Shown in pieces: positions 1 through 15,000 of a stretch of DNA of 64,000 nt (positions are counted from its first letter, which is position 1; each line of letters opens with the position of its first letter). The DNA comes from Trochalopteron elliotii. Its lineage: Eukaryota > Chordata > Aves > Passeriformes > Leiothrichidae. Both the position numbers and the translations under genes were made by a program. The DNA lies in contig JANPWX010000028.1 in the NCBI GenBank assembly GCA_024734555.1, positions 3,736,516 to 3,800,515 of the forward strand, in the 5' to 3' direction. The notes beneath the pieces are model-generated. The model saw only the letters and a program-made list of their open reading frames with translations. It was not told the DNA's origin and made no database searches.

Positions 1-84
1 CTCACTGATCAGGAGTACACAGTTGAACTTAGTGACCCCAACTCCCCAGAGTACCAACAACTAGCTGCCAAATTTCAGCTGCAG
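1..84 (+). CDS. IMPG1: IMPG1 exon: SEA domain 1, first strand (left edge open)
   Basis: Frame 1 reads [20 protein letters not shown] and ends LAAKFQLQ before the donor GTAGAG at 85. This is the start of a SEA domain (the 'YTVEL.D..SPEYQ.LA.KF' pattern). The frame is open to the window edge, so the true exon start may lie to the left. The exon ends on a complete codon and joins the next exon, which begins ATG AAA AAA. Confidence 0.9.
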
Positions 85-3000
85 GTAGAGACACTTAGTG
101 AATGCAAAAATGTTGACTTTGTACCTTGGCTGAGGTTCATACTATGAAATTACCTTCACCACGAAATAGGATTAGAATCTACTGCCTTCACTTTAAACAG
201 GTCATTCCTGTTTTCTGAAGATCTTCAAGTTTCCTTCATGTGTAGTATCAGCTTATCCCCTCATTTAAGCCATCTATGCAGCCCCCAAGCTAACAAGCCA
301 ACATCTTTCACTTCAGTAGAAGCCTCAGATAACTGATGAACAGAATAACTTTAGGAATATCGTTCAGACTTAATCAGGAATTCATGGACAGCACTTTGTC
401 ATAATTTAATTTCTACAATAAAGCTAATGAGAAATGTAATATAAATGTTAAAGCTAATTAGCTACCGTTGTCTGAACTATTCTTCAAAGGACATACACTC
501 ATTGTGCATTACCTACCATGGTTTACTAAGAATTAGAACACCTGTGGTATTTTCACACAATTAATAATATTAACTGAATGTTCAGCTATCAGTTTAGCTG
601 ATAGCAGTTAATGACTTGAGGTTCCCGAAAGGTTTTCTGAATAAAATTAACTAAAGCCTCTCATCAGTTTTATGAGCATTCCTTAGTGGAAGCCATTTCA
701 TTTTCCTGGTTCAGTTCCAGATATGTGTAGAAAAATGGTGAATGATGCATTGGCAGAGCAGGCAAAAAAATTATTTCTCTGAAGATTTTCAGTATTACCC
801 TCAGACAGAAGTACCTGAAGACACTGTTTACTACACATGTAATGCCTCCTCTATTCAAAACCATGTAATTGTACTATTGTTAACATTAGAATTAAAAATG
901 TATTTCCATTGTGTTTGTACAAGACAGTTAAAACTGTTTAATTTCTAAATGATTTGTCAAATAATCTAAACTCATCTGCAGTTGCCTAATATTTCTAAAT
1001 AATTAACAATTTACAGGTGACTTGAATCACAAAATTATTCATGAACCAAAACTGCTGAAAATGAGAAAACCATTTGATTCATGTTGTTCTACTTGCTGGG
1101 TTATGAAATAGATTATCATTTGTTTGCATAATTACATTACTAAGAAAAGCAATATTTTCTGCTTCTTTTTGCCTATAAACAGGTAATACAACAAGTATAT
1201 GCAAAGCAAATACTGTGTTTAAGCTGAGCAATTATGATACCTAGAAGAGCTCAGCTGTTTCCTAAAGCTCTTTCTGAAATATGAAAAATATTTTCTGGGT
1301 AGTCAACTTGTAACTGCCTTTTAGTCATAGATCTTATGCTGATTTTTTTTAAATGGTTTTCCATAGATGAAAAAAATATTTGAGAAACTTCCAGGATTCA
1401 AAGAAATCCGCGTGTTAGGATTCAAGTAAGTAAGAAAATGAGGCTCTCTTTTTTGTTGTCTCCTAGCATTCTCCTCTTCCTTCTTGTCCTCAAAAAGGAA
1501 GAGAGATCTGTAGAACAGTGGAGTGTGTATTGCTGTTAACAGAAAGCAATTTTATGGGAATATCATAGGGACAATATGACAGGAAGTGCAAACACATCCC
1601 AAGTGAGACTATGAGGTTTTGACAAAGTAAAAGTAGCTTTGATTCCCTGAATCTTGAAGGATATAATAAATTCTTTGAATTGTTAACAACCCTGTTTTAA
1701 GGACTTTTTTAAATGACAAGATAAAGAGTTAGTAGCATGATTATTTAGGTGATAACTTTTTTGTTGCCCTTCATAAGTCATAGTGAAGGTGCCTTGGCAA
1801 GTGAGGGCTGCAGGAGGATGCATGTTCACACATACAAAACTTTTGCAATAGCTGTTTCTCAGGCCTTTCAAACAATTAGAAAAGTTTCACTTTTTCAGTA
1901 AATTGTGTTCTGTCTTGTCATTTCTTTTAGTTTTAGCTTCCTTGTGTGTTTACTACTAACACAACCTCTTGTGTACTTTTTCAGTAGAGAATCTATAGGG
2001 GAGAGGGAGGACATTGCATAAAGGATCAAATGAAAAACAAATAACTCATAGTAAGAAACTGCAAAAAGGAAAAAAGGTCAAGGAAAAAAGACAAATTTAT
2101 ATGGTCATATGGCACAGTATCAGGAACATTCAGTATTTCTAGCAATATTTAATACATGTTGAAGAACATTCATATTGCAATGTGATTTTAGACAAGAACA
2201 TCCTTCTTCCTAGCATTTCTCTCTGCAAAAATTGCTGGGGAAAAGGAGAGATAAGAGCAAAATAGTCTGAAAATTAGTTCCTTATATTTTTATATTGAAA
2301 TTGATAAAAAGCTGTCTACTGCAGTACAAGCAGAGAAAATCTGTTGTAGCATCTCATAGTTACAACTTGCAATACCTAACCTCTTTTAGTTGTGACTCTG
2401 TGAGGTCTGGGATCCATTTTAGTTTCACATTTTGGATGAAAGAACATTCTTCAGTATGGAAAAATTGGATTGATTCCCATTATTCAGTAATTTAGTCAGC
2501 TTTGGGAGTTACAGATCAGAGAAGATGGGTGTTGCTGTCCATTCCCCCTTGGCCATAGTATTACATATTTTAGCAGCATTTCCCACAAGGCAATGAAGAA
2601 AGACAACATCATAGGTATTCTGGAGAACTCACCGGGGAAAATAACTGGGCATTATACATGGAAGGTCAACACAGGCATGTCTTCCAGAGGTAATTAATGG
2701 TTCAAGCTACCCCTGTGACTGCAGTTTGTGTAGGCATCATGTGTGGTAACATGGAAAGTACTGCCACCAGTGCCCACTGCCACTACAGAGATTGGCAGTG
2801 CCAGGGCTCAAACTGCACCATTTGACGACGGAAATAGGAAAGCTGATATTTCAAACTGCCATGGTCAAGTAACGTTCCTCTTTCACAAACCACGGTGATT
2901 CCCATTGTGTGGAAGGGAAAAAGTGAACTGATGGAGAGTAGAGTGTCATTTTCACACAGATAAAAATTAAAGATGACACAGAAGATAAATTGTCAAAAGA

Positions 3001-6000
3001 TGGTTGTGATGTGTGTGACTGAACGATTTATCGGTATCCATGAATCTTTCTTTCTTTCTTTTGCAATCCTTTCTCACGCTCACTATTCCGCGATGAAATG
3101 AAGACAGAAGAAGGAGAAAGATGGGTAATCCTTCTGTAATTCGTGATTAATAGTTTTATAGCCTAATTGTAATAATTATGATTAATAATTTTATGATGTA
3201 CATAGATAAATCAGTAAATGTCTTTATCTTGATGTGACAAAGTGAATTGGTTGTGTTCTGCCTAAGTACAAAATCTGTCATATAAAGTGTCAGGGACAGG
3301 TTTAACTTTAATCTGAATGTTCCATGTAATTAAATTTTGTCAGGCTGTCTCTGAAGGAAAGAAAATGTTTGACCTAAGAATATTGACATGAAGACTAAAG
3401 ATTTGTATCAGCCATATACTGAAAGTGAAAAATAAGTAGGGAAACTTTATATTCAAGTTTTCATTTTTGATCTGCTGTTTCCTAGCTATATTCCCATGTA
3501 CACAATATTTCCAATAAGTATGTAGAATTTGATTTGTTATCTCCATTATCAAGCGAGATAGAACAGCAAAGAGACCAGTTACTAGCATAATAAAATGCAG
3601 GGAGATTTTCACTGGTAAAACAAACAGCTACAGAGTCTATTGTTGTTGCTTCTTAAAAGTGCTACTGGGGAATAATTTGTCTAGCAGTTTCCCAGAATTT
3701 CTCTTTTGCTCATGCTTTAAAAGGAAGAATTATCTAATGTGTTTCCTAAATTCTTGCAATGTCATATAAATGCAAATACATAGCACATACTAGATAGAGT
3801 GAAATTCTTCCCTCTATAGTTATTTGACATTGTAGAAAAAGTAATGTAGTGAAATAGAAATATTTACAATATAGTCATTATTTTTTCCTTTAATTAAGTG
3901 AATTTACCGTATGAAAAATTATGTATTAGAAGTGGTGCCTATTTGAGATTTCTGTTAAACATGAACATCTAGGGAGAAGCCATACACACCCATTTGGACT
4001 TGGAAAAGCTAACTCCCATTGTGAAAAAGTGATTTGTTTGCCACATTAGCTTGAAAAAGAGCAAAAATTGTCTCAGTTGTGATAAGATTTTTGTTTATCT
4101 GCAGTTTTATGAACTATCTAACCCCTTTTTCATAGGTTCCTGAATAATTAATGCATGATTATGGCTTGTAATAACCCCAGCATGCATTTATAGCTGTTTG
4201 AATCAGTAGTCAAAGACTTCAGACTACATTACCAGTTCTACAGATTTCTGAGTAGTCAGATTAAATCAGATTATGTTAGAATATTTTTGCAATTTTCTTC
4301 AATGTGGGAATTTTTATTAAAAGTTAGGCATAGAAAAAAAAGGGGTTAGGTGAAGAAAAAGTAATTTCAAGGTAACAGTCTCATTAGAAAGAAATAAATT
4401 TGCATTATTCTTACAGAAGATAATATGCAATGATTGCACATTTGTTTGTTTGTGTGTAAAATCATTTCTCAGCCAGTGGCTGATTTTGCTGCTCTGGGCA
4501 TTTTCACCTTTCCTCCTCACAGATCAAGCAGCACAGTAGCACGATATGTGGTGAACTTTGAGAGAGATGGCTCAGAAGCCAAAGGCACAGCAGATGACAT
4601 CTCAACTATTGGATCCAATAAGGTTGAAAGTGAAAAAATACCAATTTCTCCAGTTGAAGAGGGGGAAATATCAGCAACTAAACTGACAGTAACAGACCTT
4701 CAGCAGCTGGTTGCCACTGCACTCCATGAAGACCAGTCCCTGCCAGTGGACCTTGGAACACTTCAGTTTACTGATGGTCAGTAAAGCAGTTGCCAGGTGC
4801 CAGGCACAAGGCTGAACCCCTTCCCAAACTGATGCAATTTCAGTAAGGCGTCCTTTGCTTCTCTAACAGATTATTTTCATCTGACATAGTCCATCATTCT
4901 CCTTGGTGTTGTATAGCATCCAAAAGATGTAGTGAAATAAGTTAAATTTTATAGTAAAATGTGTCTTTATAATTATACAGCCTAACTTGCAACCATATTA
5001 GAAGATTTTTTTCTTGGTGGTTTTTTTTAGAAAATCTGGATATTTTGCACACTAAGATCATTCAGAGGAGAAGAATAAAATAAATACTATGAATAGTCAC
5101 TGTATCATTTTAACTTCCCAGTCTCCTTTCTTTAACAAGAAAAAAAGTGAGATCTACTTCTAACATAAAATTAGCTTTCTGAAAGTTCTATCTTGGTTGT
5201 AAGCAAGCCATCTCAGCAACATCAGAGAGATTAACACCTTAAACAGCATTTGATCCCAAGATAAAATCCATAAAGATATGTTTCACTCACACTCTGAAAC
5301 AGAGGGAGTGTAGAAGACAAGCTGGGTGTGAAAACCTCCAACAGAAGTTGAAGGTCTGCACTCTGTTCAGTAGTCCAGCTAATAAATATTCCTTTCTAGT
5401 TCATCAATGATTTTTGCAAAGCTAGCAAACTAGTTTTGGAGAGATGTGTTAAAAAGGGGTAAAAATAATTTAAAATATTTTTTCATATGCATATTTACTG
5501 AAACAAACTCAAAACCCATACAGAAATTTAGCTGCAGTATTTCATTCGCAAACATCAGCGTTTTCTTGCCAAAAAAATTTATTCAGTTGAACTAATACTT
5601 TCTGTAAGAATAAAGTGTCATATTTTAATGTAGATTAAAAGTCCCAAGAAAAAAAGTTATATAGAAGACGTCAATAATAAATATTTTAAACAAATTTCTC
5701 CCAGTAGTTAATTATAATAATGCCAATTTTAGAAAAACAGTTTGCGTGCAAGTACTCTAAAGGTCTCCTCTGAGAGGTGAAATGAGCAACTTGAGCACTA
5801 AAGCCAAAACACTGACATTAACAATAGTGTGGAATCAGGGTAAAACTGGAATGACTTTAGGCTTAACACAATATGAGTCATCATAGCCCATGCAGATTTA
5901 ACTGAGGGCTTCACACTTAAGATGATTTTAAACATTCCTCCATGGTTCAGGTCTCTGCAGACCTAACCCACTTATGCTAAATAAAGCATATGAAGAGTAG

Positions 6001-9000
6001 TGTATGTAAAATTTGGTTTTCTTCATAATTGTCTTTTTGAATGGGAATTGATGCCTTTTTTGTCTTAACATGGATTTTTTTTTTAAGTAATATTTTGATG
6101 GAGATGATTTTACTACTGGGTTTTTTTAATTGAGTTTATGTGTTTTGATCAGTTTTCAGTGTGCTGGTGCTGAAGTATTCTGTGTTCTCTCTCTCGCGTG
6201 CTCTCTCTCTCTAATGTTTTTGATTTTTTTTGCAGAAACTAGTATACCACCTAGTGATTTAGACAATGATATCCAAGGTGTGGTCACTATTCCTCTAGCA
6301 GGCCCTGATTTGGTAGGTTAATAATGTTTTTTGTATTTATTTATTTCTCTATGGGAAAAGAAATTAAACAGTGTTAAGAGGTACATAAACATACAAAAAG
6401 TTTCTTATACTAGAATAACATGTGTGCCTTTTTGTACATGCTGTAAGGATGAATGTTATGTTGTTATACTGCAACAGAGATACTGTTTAGAGCATTTATA
6501 GGTGAATATTATTGCTTGATTACCCTTTCCAGATTTAATTACAAAGTAAACAGTGTCTCATCAGTTCAGTAGTACATCTTAATGACAGAAAGAAAGCAGT
6601 TTACAGGGCTAGTTAAGGTAATCTTTCTTTGATCACTTTTAAAATCACAGGCACTGTGATTAGGATCACATGCACATGCCAAACACTTTACACATCCTAT
6701 GACTTCATAGGAACCTTCCAGTATCTGAAGGGGGCCTACAGAGAAGCTGGAGAGGGACTCTGTCAGGATCTGCAGTAGCAGGACAAAGATAATGGGCTCA
6801 AACTGAAAGATGGGAAACTTAAGTTAGATATACAGTAGATGTTCTTTACTGTGAGGATGGTGAGATCCTGGTAGAGGGTGCATGGAGAGGTTAAGGATGC
6901 CCCAGCCCTGGCAATGTTCCAGGACAGGTTGGATGTGGCATTGAGCAACCTGGTCTAGTGGAAGATGTCACTTACCATGGCACAGGGGGTTGTGACTAGA
7001 TAAACTCTAAGGCCCCTTCCAACCCAACCCATAATATGATTCCATGTTGACACAGCTATGTGCTAGCTCATGTGACTAAAGATTATTGCCATTTGAGCAA
7101 TGAAACTCAAACATATTAATGAAAGCTGCTCTTTTAAAACTTTTTTAGGAGGAACTCCCACTAGGTTATCCCAGTCCAGCAACAGTGGATCAAAGAGGAG
7201 ATGTATTTATTGATGAATTTGCAACTGAAAGCCCTGTCCTAAGTGAAGAGATCAGCATCCCTGAAGAATTTAATAATTTTATTACATCTGAACCTGATTT
7301 TCCTACCAAACCCTCCAGAGAACCATTTCAGGACAGATATCCATACACCCAGGTTACTGACCACCCAAGTTTCACAGTGCCTTTCAGTGCTCTGGGTAGC
7401 ACCAGCAGTCCTCCAAAATCAGAGGATTCCTATTTGCCTCCCCCAGCAGATGATTCTGCTGGCAAAGACTTACTCACCGATGGCTATGAGTCTCCGGGGG
7501 AGAGTTTCACCACACCTGAACTCCTGCCTGCTGGAGAGGTGGAGAGTGAAGCTGAAGAGAAGCAAGAACTGACAGATATAACAGAACCTCCTTTTAAGGA
7601 ATTCGACCAAGACAGCCTGTCTGGACAAGGTAAGACACAAGAGATTTTTCTGTAAGAGAGAGTAGGAGAGGTGCAGCTGTTGTGACACATACAGTCATGT
7701 GTCAGAGCAGTAAGCGTTCCTTTCCATAGTGACTGAAAATTCTCCTTCACAACCAAAGGTGAAAAATGCACATTTCTGATGGCTTCTTCAGCAAAATCCC
7801 AATACACCTTACTTCAAGGTTGTCAAACCCAACAACAAATGCTAAAGGATAAGGAACACTTAGTACAGAGTATAATGGTAAAAAATTCAAAAAGGCAGAG
7901 CAAAAAGACATTTTGGGGGGGGGGGGGAAAGGAAGTTCTAGATTAACCTAAAAAAATTTGGTACTTTGAACATGGAAAGTAAATTACTTTTGGCTCTACG
8001 ACAGTTGTGGATAATAGCAATGAGAGTATCATGACATAATTTCTTCCAAGCAAAGAGTACCATGGCTCAGAAAAGCTTACATATCTACAGGTCTGATTAC
8101 TGTGAAATTTTTTTTAAAATTCTGTTTTCTGTATTTTTTTATTCCATTTTATCCATACAGTAGGCACAGAGGCACCCATCTATATGAGGAAAAAATAGGT
8201 AATTTTAAAAAAAAGGATATATATATACATATGTGGAGAAAAATCTGGATAATGCAGCATTTCCAATGAAAAATACATGACGGGCACATTTCCCACAGCT
8301 GACCCTGCAGACTAAAGAAAGTTCAGACAAAGATAATAAAGTCAGCTTTAGGGCACAGGCAAGTTAGGCTTTTCCCCAGAACGGCAAAATATCTGTAAGG
8401 CTCCTGCTTCCATCACCTCCAGCAACAGCTACAAAGCCATAGGAGCCACTGTGTGCAAGTAACTGAATTGTGTGGGGCAGCAGCCTCCACTGGCAAAGCA
8501 GCAAGAGCCATGATTTGAAGGAGTTGCCCTCCGTCTGTCCCAGCTCTTGTCTGCTCCCTCTCCAATCCTCCTCCCTGGCCTGGCCTTACCATCTCAGTGT
8601 TAGGTCAGTAAACTTAAATTTTATTTACACTTCAAAGCCTATGCTTCCTGTGTGAGATGCAAGACGTCACTGCAGGCACATGGGAGGAGTTAGTTCTTGG
8701 ATGAATATTTATATGTGTTTTGTCTCAGATTTTTGACTGACTCTCAACAGAAAAGCAGAAGGCAGGTGAGCACATCATGGGAGTCAGCAGGATTCTTTGA
8801 TGTCCCCACATAGTGTCTAAGCAATACTAAAAGAAGCTTCAGAGGAAAACAAACAAAAGGCAAATTCAGGGCAAAATTCCAACAATATGCATTAGCTTGC
8901 ACAATGACACTCAGTGTTTCTGGATCTCTAAGAATGTCATGCTCAAAGCTTGTAAGTTTGCTCCCTGATGCAGCAAAATTCCTTGTTCCTATAGGAGGTT

Positions 9001-12000
9001 CTGCTCTGCCCCAGTTCAACCAGCTCCCTCCCTGCCCATGCCTTAGCCTTTCATGTCCCTCCTGTACTTGAGAAGTCTCTTGAAGTGAGAATAGCAAACC
9101 TTCTTCCCCCTTTCAAGACGTTCTTCTTTATCCAGTATGTCCAAAACCAAGAGCAAGGGGACCTTCATCCCTGCTGTGTGGGAAGACAGATAGAGGTAGT
9201 ACTAAAGGCAAACCTGCCTCTGATATGTTGCTGCCCTGTTAATTACCAAAGAGTGGGAACAGCCTTGCCCTCACAGCTGGGTGTGATAAAGGAGTGAGTT
9301 AGGTGGTAGGCAGTTAGTTGGAGTCTGCTGGCTGTGCTGTGAAGAGGAAGGGCTAGGAGGTCATGTGAGGGGCAGATAAGGTGAGCCACTTACAAGGGAC
9401 AGACAGGGTTAGGTGGCTGGGACAGGGAGCAGTGAGCTGGGACTGCAGAAGGAAGAAAGAAAGAAGAAGGAGAGAAAGAGTTAGAGCTGTGGGAAGCTGC
9501 CCATAGGATTGCTACGTAGAAGAGGTATGAAAGACTTCTACATAATGTGGTGCTGATACTTGAAGCCCCCTGAGTTTTTAAAGAAGTGCTTTGAGTGTGA
9601 GTCTGTCTCAGCTATGACACTGCTGCCTGGCTACATCCTGTAAAGCAAACAGGCAATGTTGGCAGAGCTGGTTGGAAACATTTCCTGCATGGTGGTAACA
9701 TCCTTCAGGGTGGGCCTGCCCTGCAGGAGTGTGAGAGTGGGAACGCATCCATGCACCATACAACCTGTAGGATTGTTTGGCTGGATCCAGCAAATCACTA
9801 CATCAGCGTTTTAGAGAGTAAAGGATGTGCTTGAGCACATCCAGAGGAGGCAGTGAGGTGGTGAGGGGCCTGGAACACAAACCCTGTGAAGAATGACTGA
9901 GGGAGCTGGGGTTATTTAGCCTGGAGAAAAGGACACTCAAGGGTGACCTTATCACTCTCTACAACTCCCTGAAAGTTGGCTGTAGTCAGGTGGGGGTTGG
10001 TCTCTTTCTCCAGGCAGCCACTGACAGAACAAGAGGACACAGTCTTAATCTGTGCCAAGGGAAATATAGGCTGGATATTTGGAAAAAGTTTTTTACAGAA
10101 AGGATAATGAAGTATTGGAATAGTCTGCCTGGGGAGTTGGTGGATTCACCATCTCTGGGTGTGTTTAAGAAAAGCCTGGATGTGGCACTTGGTGCCGTGG
10201 TTTAGTTGAGGTTAGGGTTGGGTTGGACTTGATGATCTTGGAGGTCTCGTCCAACCAAATGATTCTGAAAGGTGCCACTTGGGAACACATAACCATCAGC
10301 TCCCTACTGGGAAGAGTACAGCATATTTCACAGTCATGTTGTTGCACGGTAGTTAATGCACTGAATATAAACTTCCCATTTTATGATCTTGGCTTTATAC
10401 ACAGAGTTCAGAAATGAGAGAAAAGCAAATACTGTATGATTAGCAGAGTGACTTAAAGTTCAGAAAAATCACTTCTTACAAGAATCAGTTGTCAAATGTT
10501 CCTGAAAATAATGTTTATGATGAAAAGTTTTACATGCAACTATTTTCAAATGCATGCTGAGAAGTCTTGTAATGCTACTGATAAAAGCATAGCATACCTT
10601 CAAATAACATTCATTATAACCATGGAAAAGTGTTACATTTGCAGGGAAAAGAAAGTCATGCATTTTTCATTCTATTCACTCATTGCGTTAGGGATTTGAT
10701 GTCATAAAAACTGCATAAAGTCACATACCTATTTCCCAATTTCCTAACTATCTCTTGTCTATGAGCTCCAAATGACTGAAGGGAAGAAGCAGAGGGTCTT
10801 CAACTCACCTATACTGACCCCTTAAGAAATGATTTGCTGTATAATTAGGCTAGAACCTGTCAAGCTGCAAAACAGAACAAAATCTAGAGCGGTAAAAGAA
10901 AAGCCCTCCCCAAAATAAGGCGTCCTATCTTGTTTGTCCTTGTTGAACAAAAGTAATGTCTAAAACAAGCATCAGAGTATAAGAATTCCATCATTATTTC
11001 TGCAGCTTAGTAGCTGGAGAAAAAAAATAATTGTTCCCTGTCTAAAAAGTAGGGATGCTGTGTTAGCAATGACTCAAAGCTGTAGCTATTACATTTTCTT
11101 AAAAGCTTGTAGTACACAAAGCATACTGCTTGCTTAACAGTCAGGAGAGCTGTTGAAAACCTATTTATTGAGTTTTAAAAATGTATGCTCTTTACTCTTT
11201 AAAACTTTTTTCCCTTTTTGAAGCTTTTTTTTCTATTCTGGCAGCCCTGTGTGTACAGTATTTCCTGTAGTCTTTTATTTCCTGATATACTGTATATTTC
11301 ATGGGAACTGATGGAATTCAATCTGGAAATTCAGGTTTTATTAAAGTCAGCAGTGTTAGTACTATTAATTTTAATATGGCAAGCAGAATCTACCTGGTAC
11401 AGAATATTTCACACTTTCTTCCTGGCTGCATTTCAGAGCTGCTTTTCTTAGTAAAAAAAAAAAAAAAATTAGCTGTTATTGGTGTAAAATAGCAGGAACT
11501 ATTCAGACAGTCCTGTATAAGGTTGGACAGAGGATTAGGGTCTAAATAGTTGTCTGAAATTCTACTGTATTAGTTTTCTGCTATTTCCCCACCCTACTGT
11601 CCAGAAGATGGAGCACATTTTCTTCATCATATGTTTAGAAATTTAAATTCAGTCTTCTTTACCACAAAATGAAAAACTGGCTACCAAAAATAACATAGTC
11701 TGAGGTTCTTTTAGGTATTAGCTCTGTTTCAGAGATGGACTTTATTGCATTGGCTGTCACATGTGTGCGCCACGGGCTGGACATCACTACAGACTCCTGA
11801 ATATTGAATGTCTACATCCTACACCAACTACTTTAATTGTGCCTGCCTGAGGTCACTGAGCAAGTAAAAAAAAATTTCTTTCACAACTCCCAAAAGATAA
11901 TCAGCTTCAGCCTCACATGCATAAATATAGGCAAAGTCCTGCATACAACACCTACAGAAGGGTGAGCAAAAACAGGTGAGGGATGAAGAGTGCATGAGAG

Positions 12001-15000
12001 ATGTCCTTTTAAGCCATGCAAGAATGGGATTTGCCAGGCATGGGCACCCAGCGGGAGGGATGAGCCAGGAGCAGACAGAGCCCTGACAGTACAACTCTGC
12101 ACAGTGGAGTTGTCCGTGGGCAGCTGAGAGCAGGGCAGTGAGGATTAGAGTGCCGTGCTGGCCACGTGGTGATGGCTGCACTAGCCCAGAACCAGCAGGA
12201 AGATGTCAAGCTGTCCTTAAAGTAAGCCTAGTGCTCTGAGATTTCACTATAATTAGAAGAAAGGCTGTGGCACAAATTTCCAGAGCTCTTATTGAAAAGT
12301 TCTGAAATGCCTGCAATCCAGCATCTGACACCCCAGAAAGGTTTTTCTTTCCTGTAGAACCTTTAAAATCTTCTCTATTTCTGTTTTCCATTTACAACCA
12401 GTGGGGAAAAAAAAAAAAAAAAAAAAAAAAGTTTTCTTCCTCCTACTGTCTGAGATGATACTTGATCACTTTTCTCTAGCATTCTTCTTTCTTCTTGGTA
12501 TTTTTCTCCTTCTGGACCTAAACATCATTAACATTTCTTCTGTATGGTTAAGTTTCTTCTCTTTGCAGTCCTCCTGTGACTGTCTAAAACAGTATGACAG
12601 TTCAAAAGGGAAGCAATTTATGTAATGTATTAAACAGATGTTATTCCAAAAACCAAGAAAATTTCAGCAGTAAAACAAACAATAATATTTGGTTTCCTAA
12701 ACAGTAAGAAGAAATTTAATTTGAATTTGTTCTAATTGTAGCTACTAACAAATTGTACAGCCCAGGTAAATGTTTATCCCCAAATCCTGGCCATGATGGA
12801 GGAGGCATTATTTCTGGAGAAGTTATAGCAAAACAAAACAAAGTTAGCAGTAAAATCCTTCAGCATCTCAGTATGAGGAGCCTGGGTCATCCTCAGGCTC
12901 ACAAGCAAGACTGAGAGATAAAGACTCTGCAGCATTTTTCTTCTGTCAGAAGAAATCACTGATAGGGAGTACGTGATGGTCACATCTCTGTATGTGTAAC
13001 TGATGAAAGCCTCATTAATTATTGCCATAATTAATCTCATGTTCAACACAGACCTGCTGTGAGTTATCCTGTTGATATTATCCTACTACCCAACAGTTAA
13101 TTAGGTGACACACTCTTCACTCAGTCTTATTTCCAAGTAATCTCTAGAAAAACACCTTAGGTTTTTTGCATATTTGTGGATTCTTTCCATCTCTGGTTCA
13201 TCCTCAGCTGCCTAAGCACTGTCTTTGCTTAGTACAATTTCCTATTTGGCATAACCAGCACTGTCACAGAAAAGAAAACCCTGTTGTTTCTTGCAAGAAC
13301 CTCTCTGGATGTTCCCAGGATTGGAATTCACCCATTCTTTGTGCCAGGAATGTTCACCATTATTTTCACATCGATGGATATAGAGGGTAAGAGCTCTTCT
13401 GTTCCCTTGAATATTTTTATGTTTTCCTTATGTTTTCTTGGATCATAAACTGACAGGATTTTCTTGACATTTTTCTCCATCAGCTTCTCTCTGTGCCCTT
13501 CTACTTGTCTCTTGCTGCTTCAGATGTGCAAAGAATGTTTTTTGTGAAGGTTGCCTGACGTTTGGAGGAGTGAACAGGTAGGTCTAGCAATGTCATGTTC
13601 TTAAGCATTTTATACAATATTCAGTAGTCTGAAAGTTGTCTATAAATTGAAGATGAGGTTGAAGAGTTTCAGCAGACCCTTATTAGGATATGTTGGAGTG
13701 AAGGAAAAGTTTTGATCGGTTAGAACTGTCTACTCAGAGTATTCCTAGAGAATCCTAAACATCTTAGAATAAGTTATTAGCATCTGGTCAGAATTTAATG
13801 ATAGTATTCTGCCCAGCTGTCTCCATGCTGGGAACAGCAGGAGCAATCAGAATAGAACAAAATCTACATCACATCTTCAAAACAAACTTAAAAATCTGAA
13901 AGAATTTACTAACCCAAGTGAAAAATTTTGAGGGAAAGTAAGCACTGTTTTTCCAATTTAACACATGACTTGTTTAAATTATTAAGCTATCCAACTACTT
14001 CTGTTTTGTTTTAAGGTTAAGCTTTTCTTCCTTCAAATATTATTTCTTATTCATGACCCCCCCAAATGCACAATACAAATGAACCAAAACAAGTGATAAT
14101 TTTCTTTAAACTCAATTGGTAATTCCAATGACTCGTTGAAATGACTGTGTGAAGTACTGAAAAAAAATTACATTGCATCTAAGAAAATTTGCTTATCCAG
14201 ATGCAAATCTTCTGAGTCACTTGTATGATGAAAAAATGTAACACCTCATTGTGCACCTATGAAAATAGCAGGAAGATAGATCTCAGTTCTCCACCACTGT
14301 TCAGTCACATTTTGTAGTCTAACCTACAAACCACCCATAATTCTTCCTCTTTGTAACAGTTCATGAAGGAGCTCTCTCACCAGGAGGGATATGTATGTGT
14401 TGCTGCATGTGGTCTAATTCCACTTTGTTCCAGAAAATTAATTTTCTTTAGAACTAAGGGCTAAAAACTTATTTGAGGCAGTTTACAATTTTTAGACATG
14501 ACTGCAATAATTCTAATTGTCTCATAAAGGGGGAATATAAAAGGCAGAAATAAGTTCAGAATTTGAAGAGCCAGTATCACAAATAATTGCAATACATTAA
14601 TGTCCTGAATAAAATTCATTTCAAACCCTTGGCCTTTGCAGTAATATAATCAGAATGATATTTTAAAACAAATAATGCAGACTTCTGTGCTGGGAGTGTA
14701 AGGTTAGCATTTGCCATGTCATAAATGAATGAAACTAATGAAGTTTACACGTCATGTAGTCCAGTTGGAACAAATATTAGGTGAAGTGGCACTGCTGAGA
14801 CTAATGTGTCCTAAATAATGCATTTCCCTCACTTATTAAAAATCCTTGGTCTTGCTAGAAATGCTGGGTTTGAAAAAAATTGTGTTATGATCAAATGGTA
14901 GTAAAACTTTGACCTTCTAAATTATTCATCTCCTCTCTTTGGAGAATTCAATATCCTTCCAGCATAGAAGAGTCCACTTGACCTCAGCCTGGAATTTTTT

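Noticed and set aside
7915..7927. Run of 13 G
   Set aside because: Simple homopolymer; a single G-run cannot form a G-quadruplex on its own and its length may be an assembly artefact.
11828..12209. Overlapping minus-strand frames of 117 and 73 codons
   Set aside because: Multiple frames are open at once in a compositionally unusual stretch, with no domain, splice or promoter context. Likely a repeat remnant or chance.
12407..12430. Poly-A run that might mark a processed pseudogene
   Set aside because: No recognisable coding remnant upstream and no flanking duplication seen.
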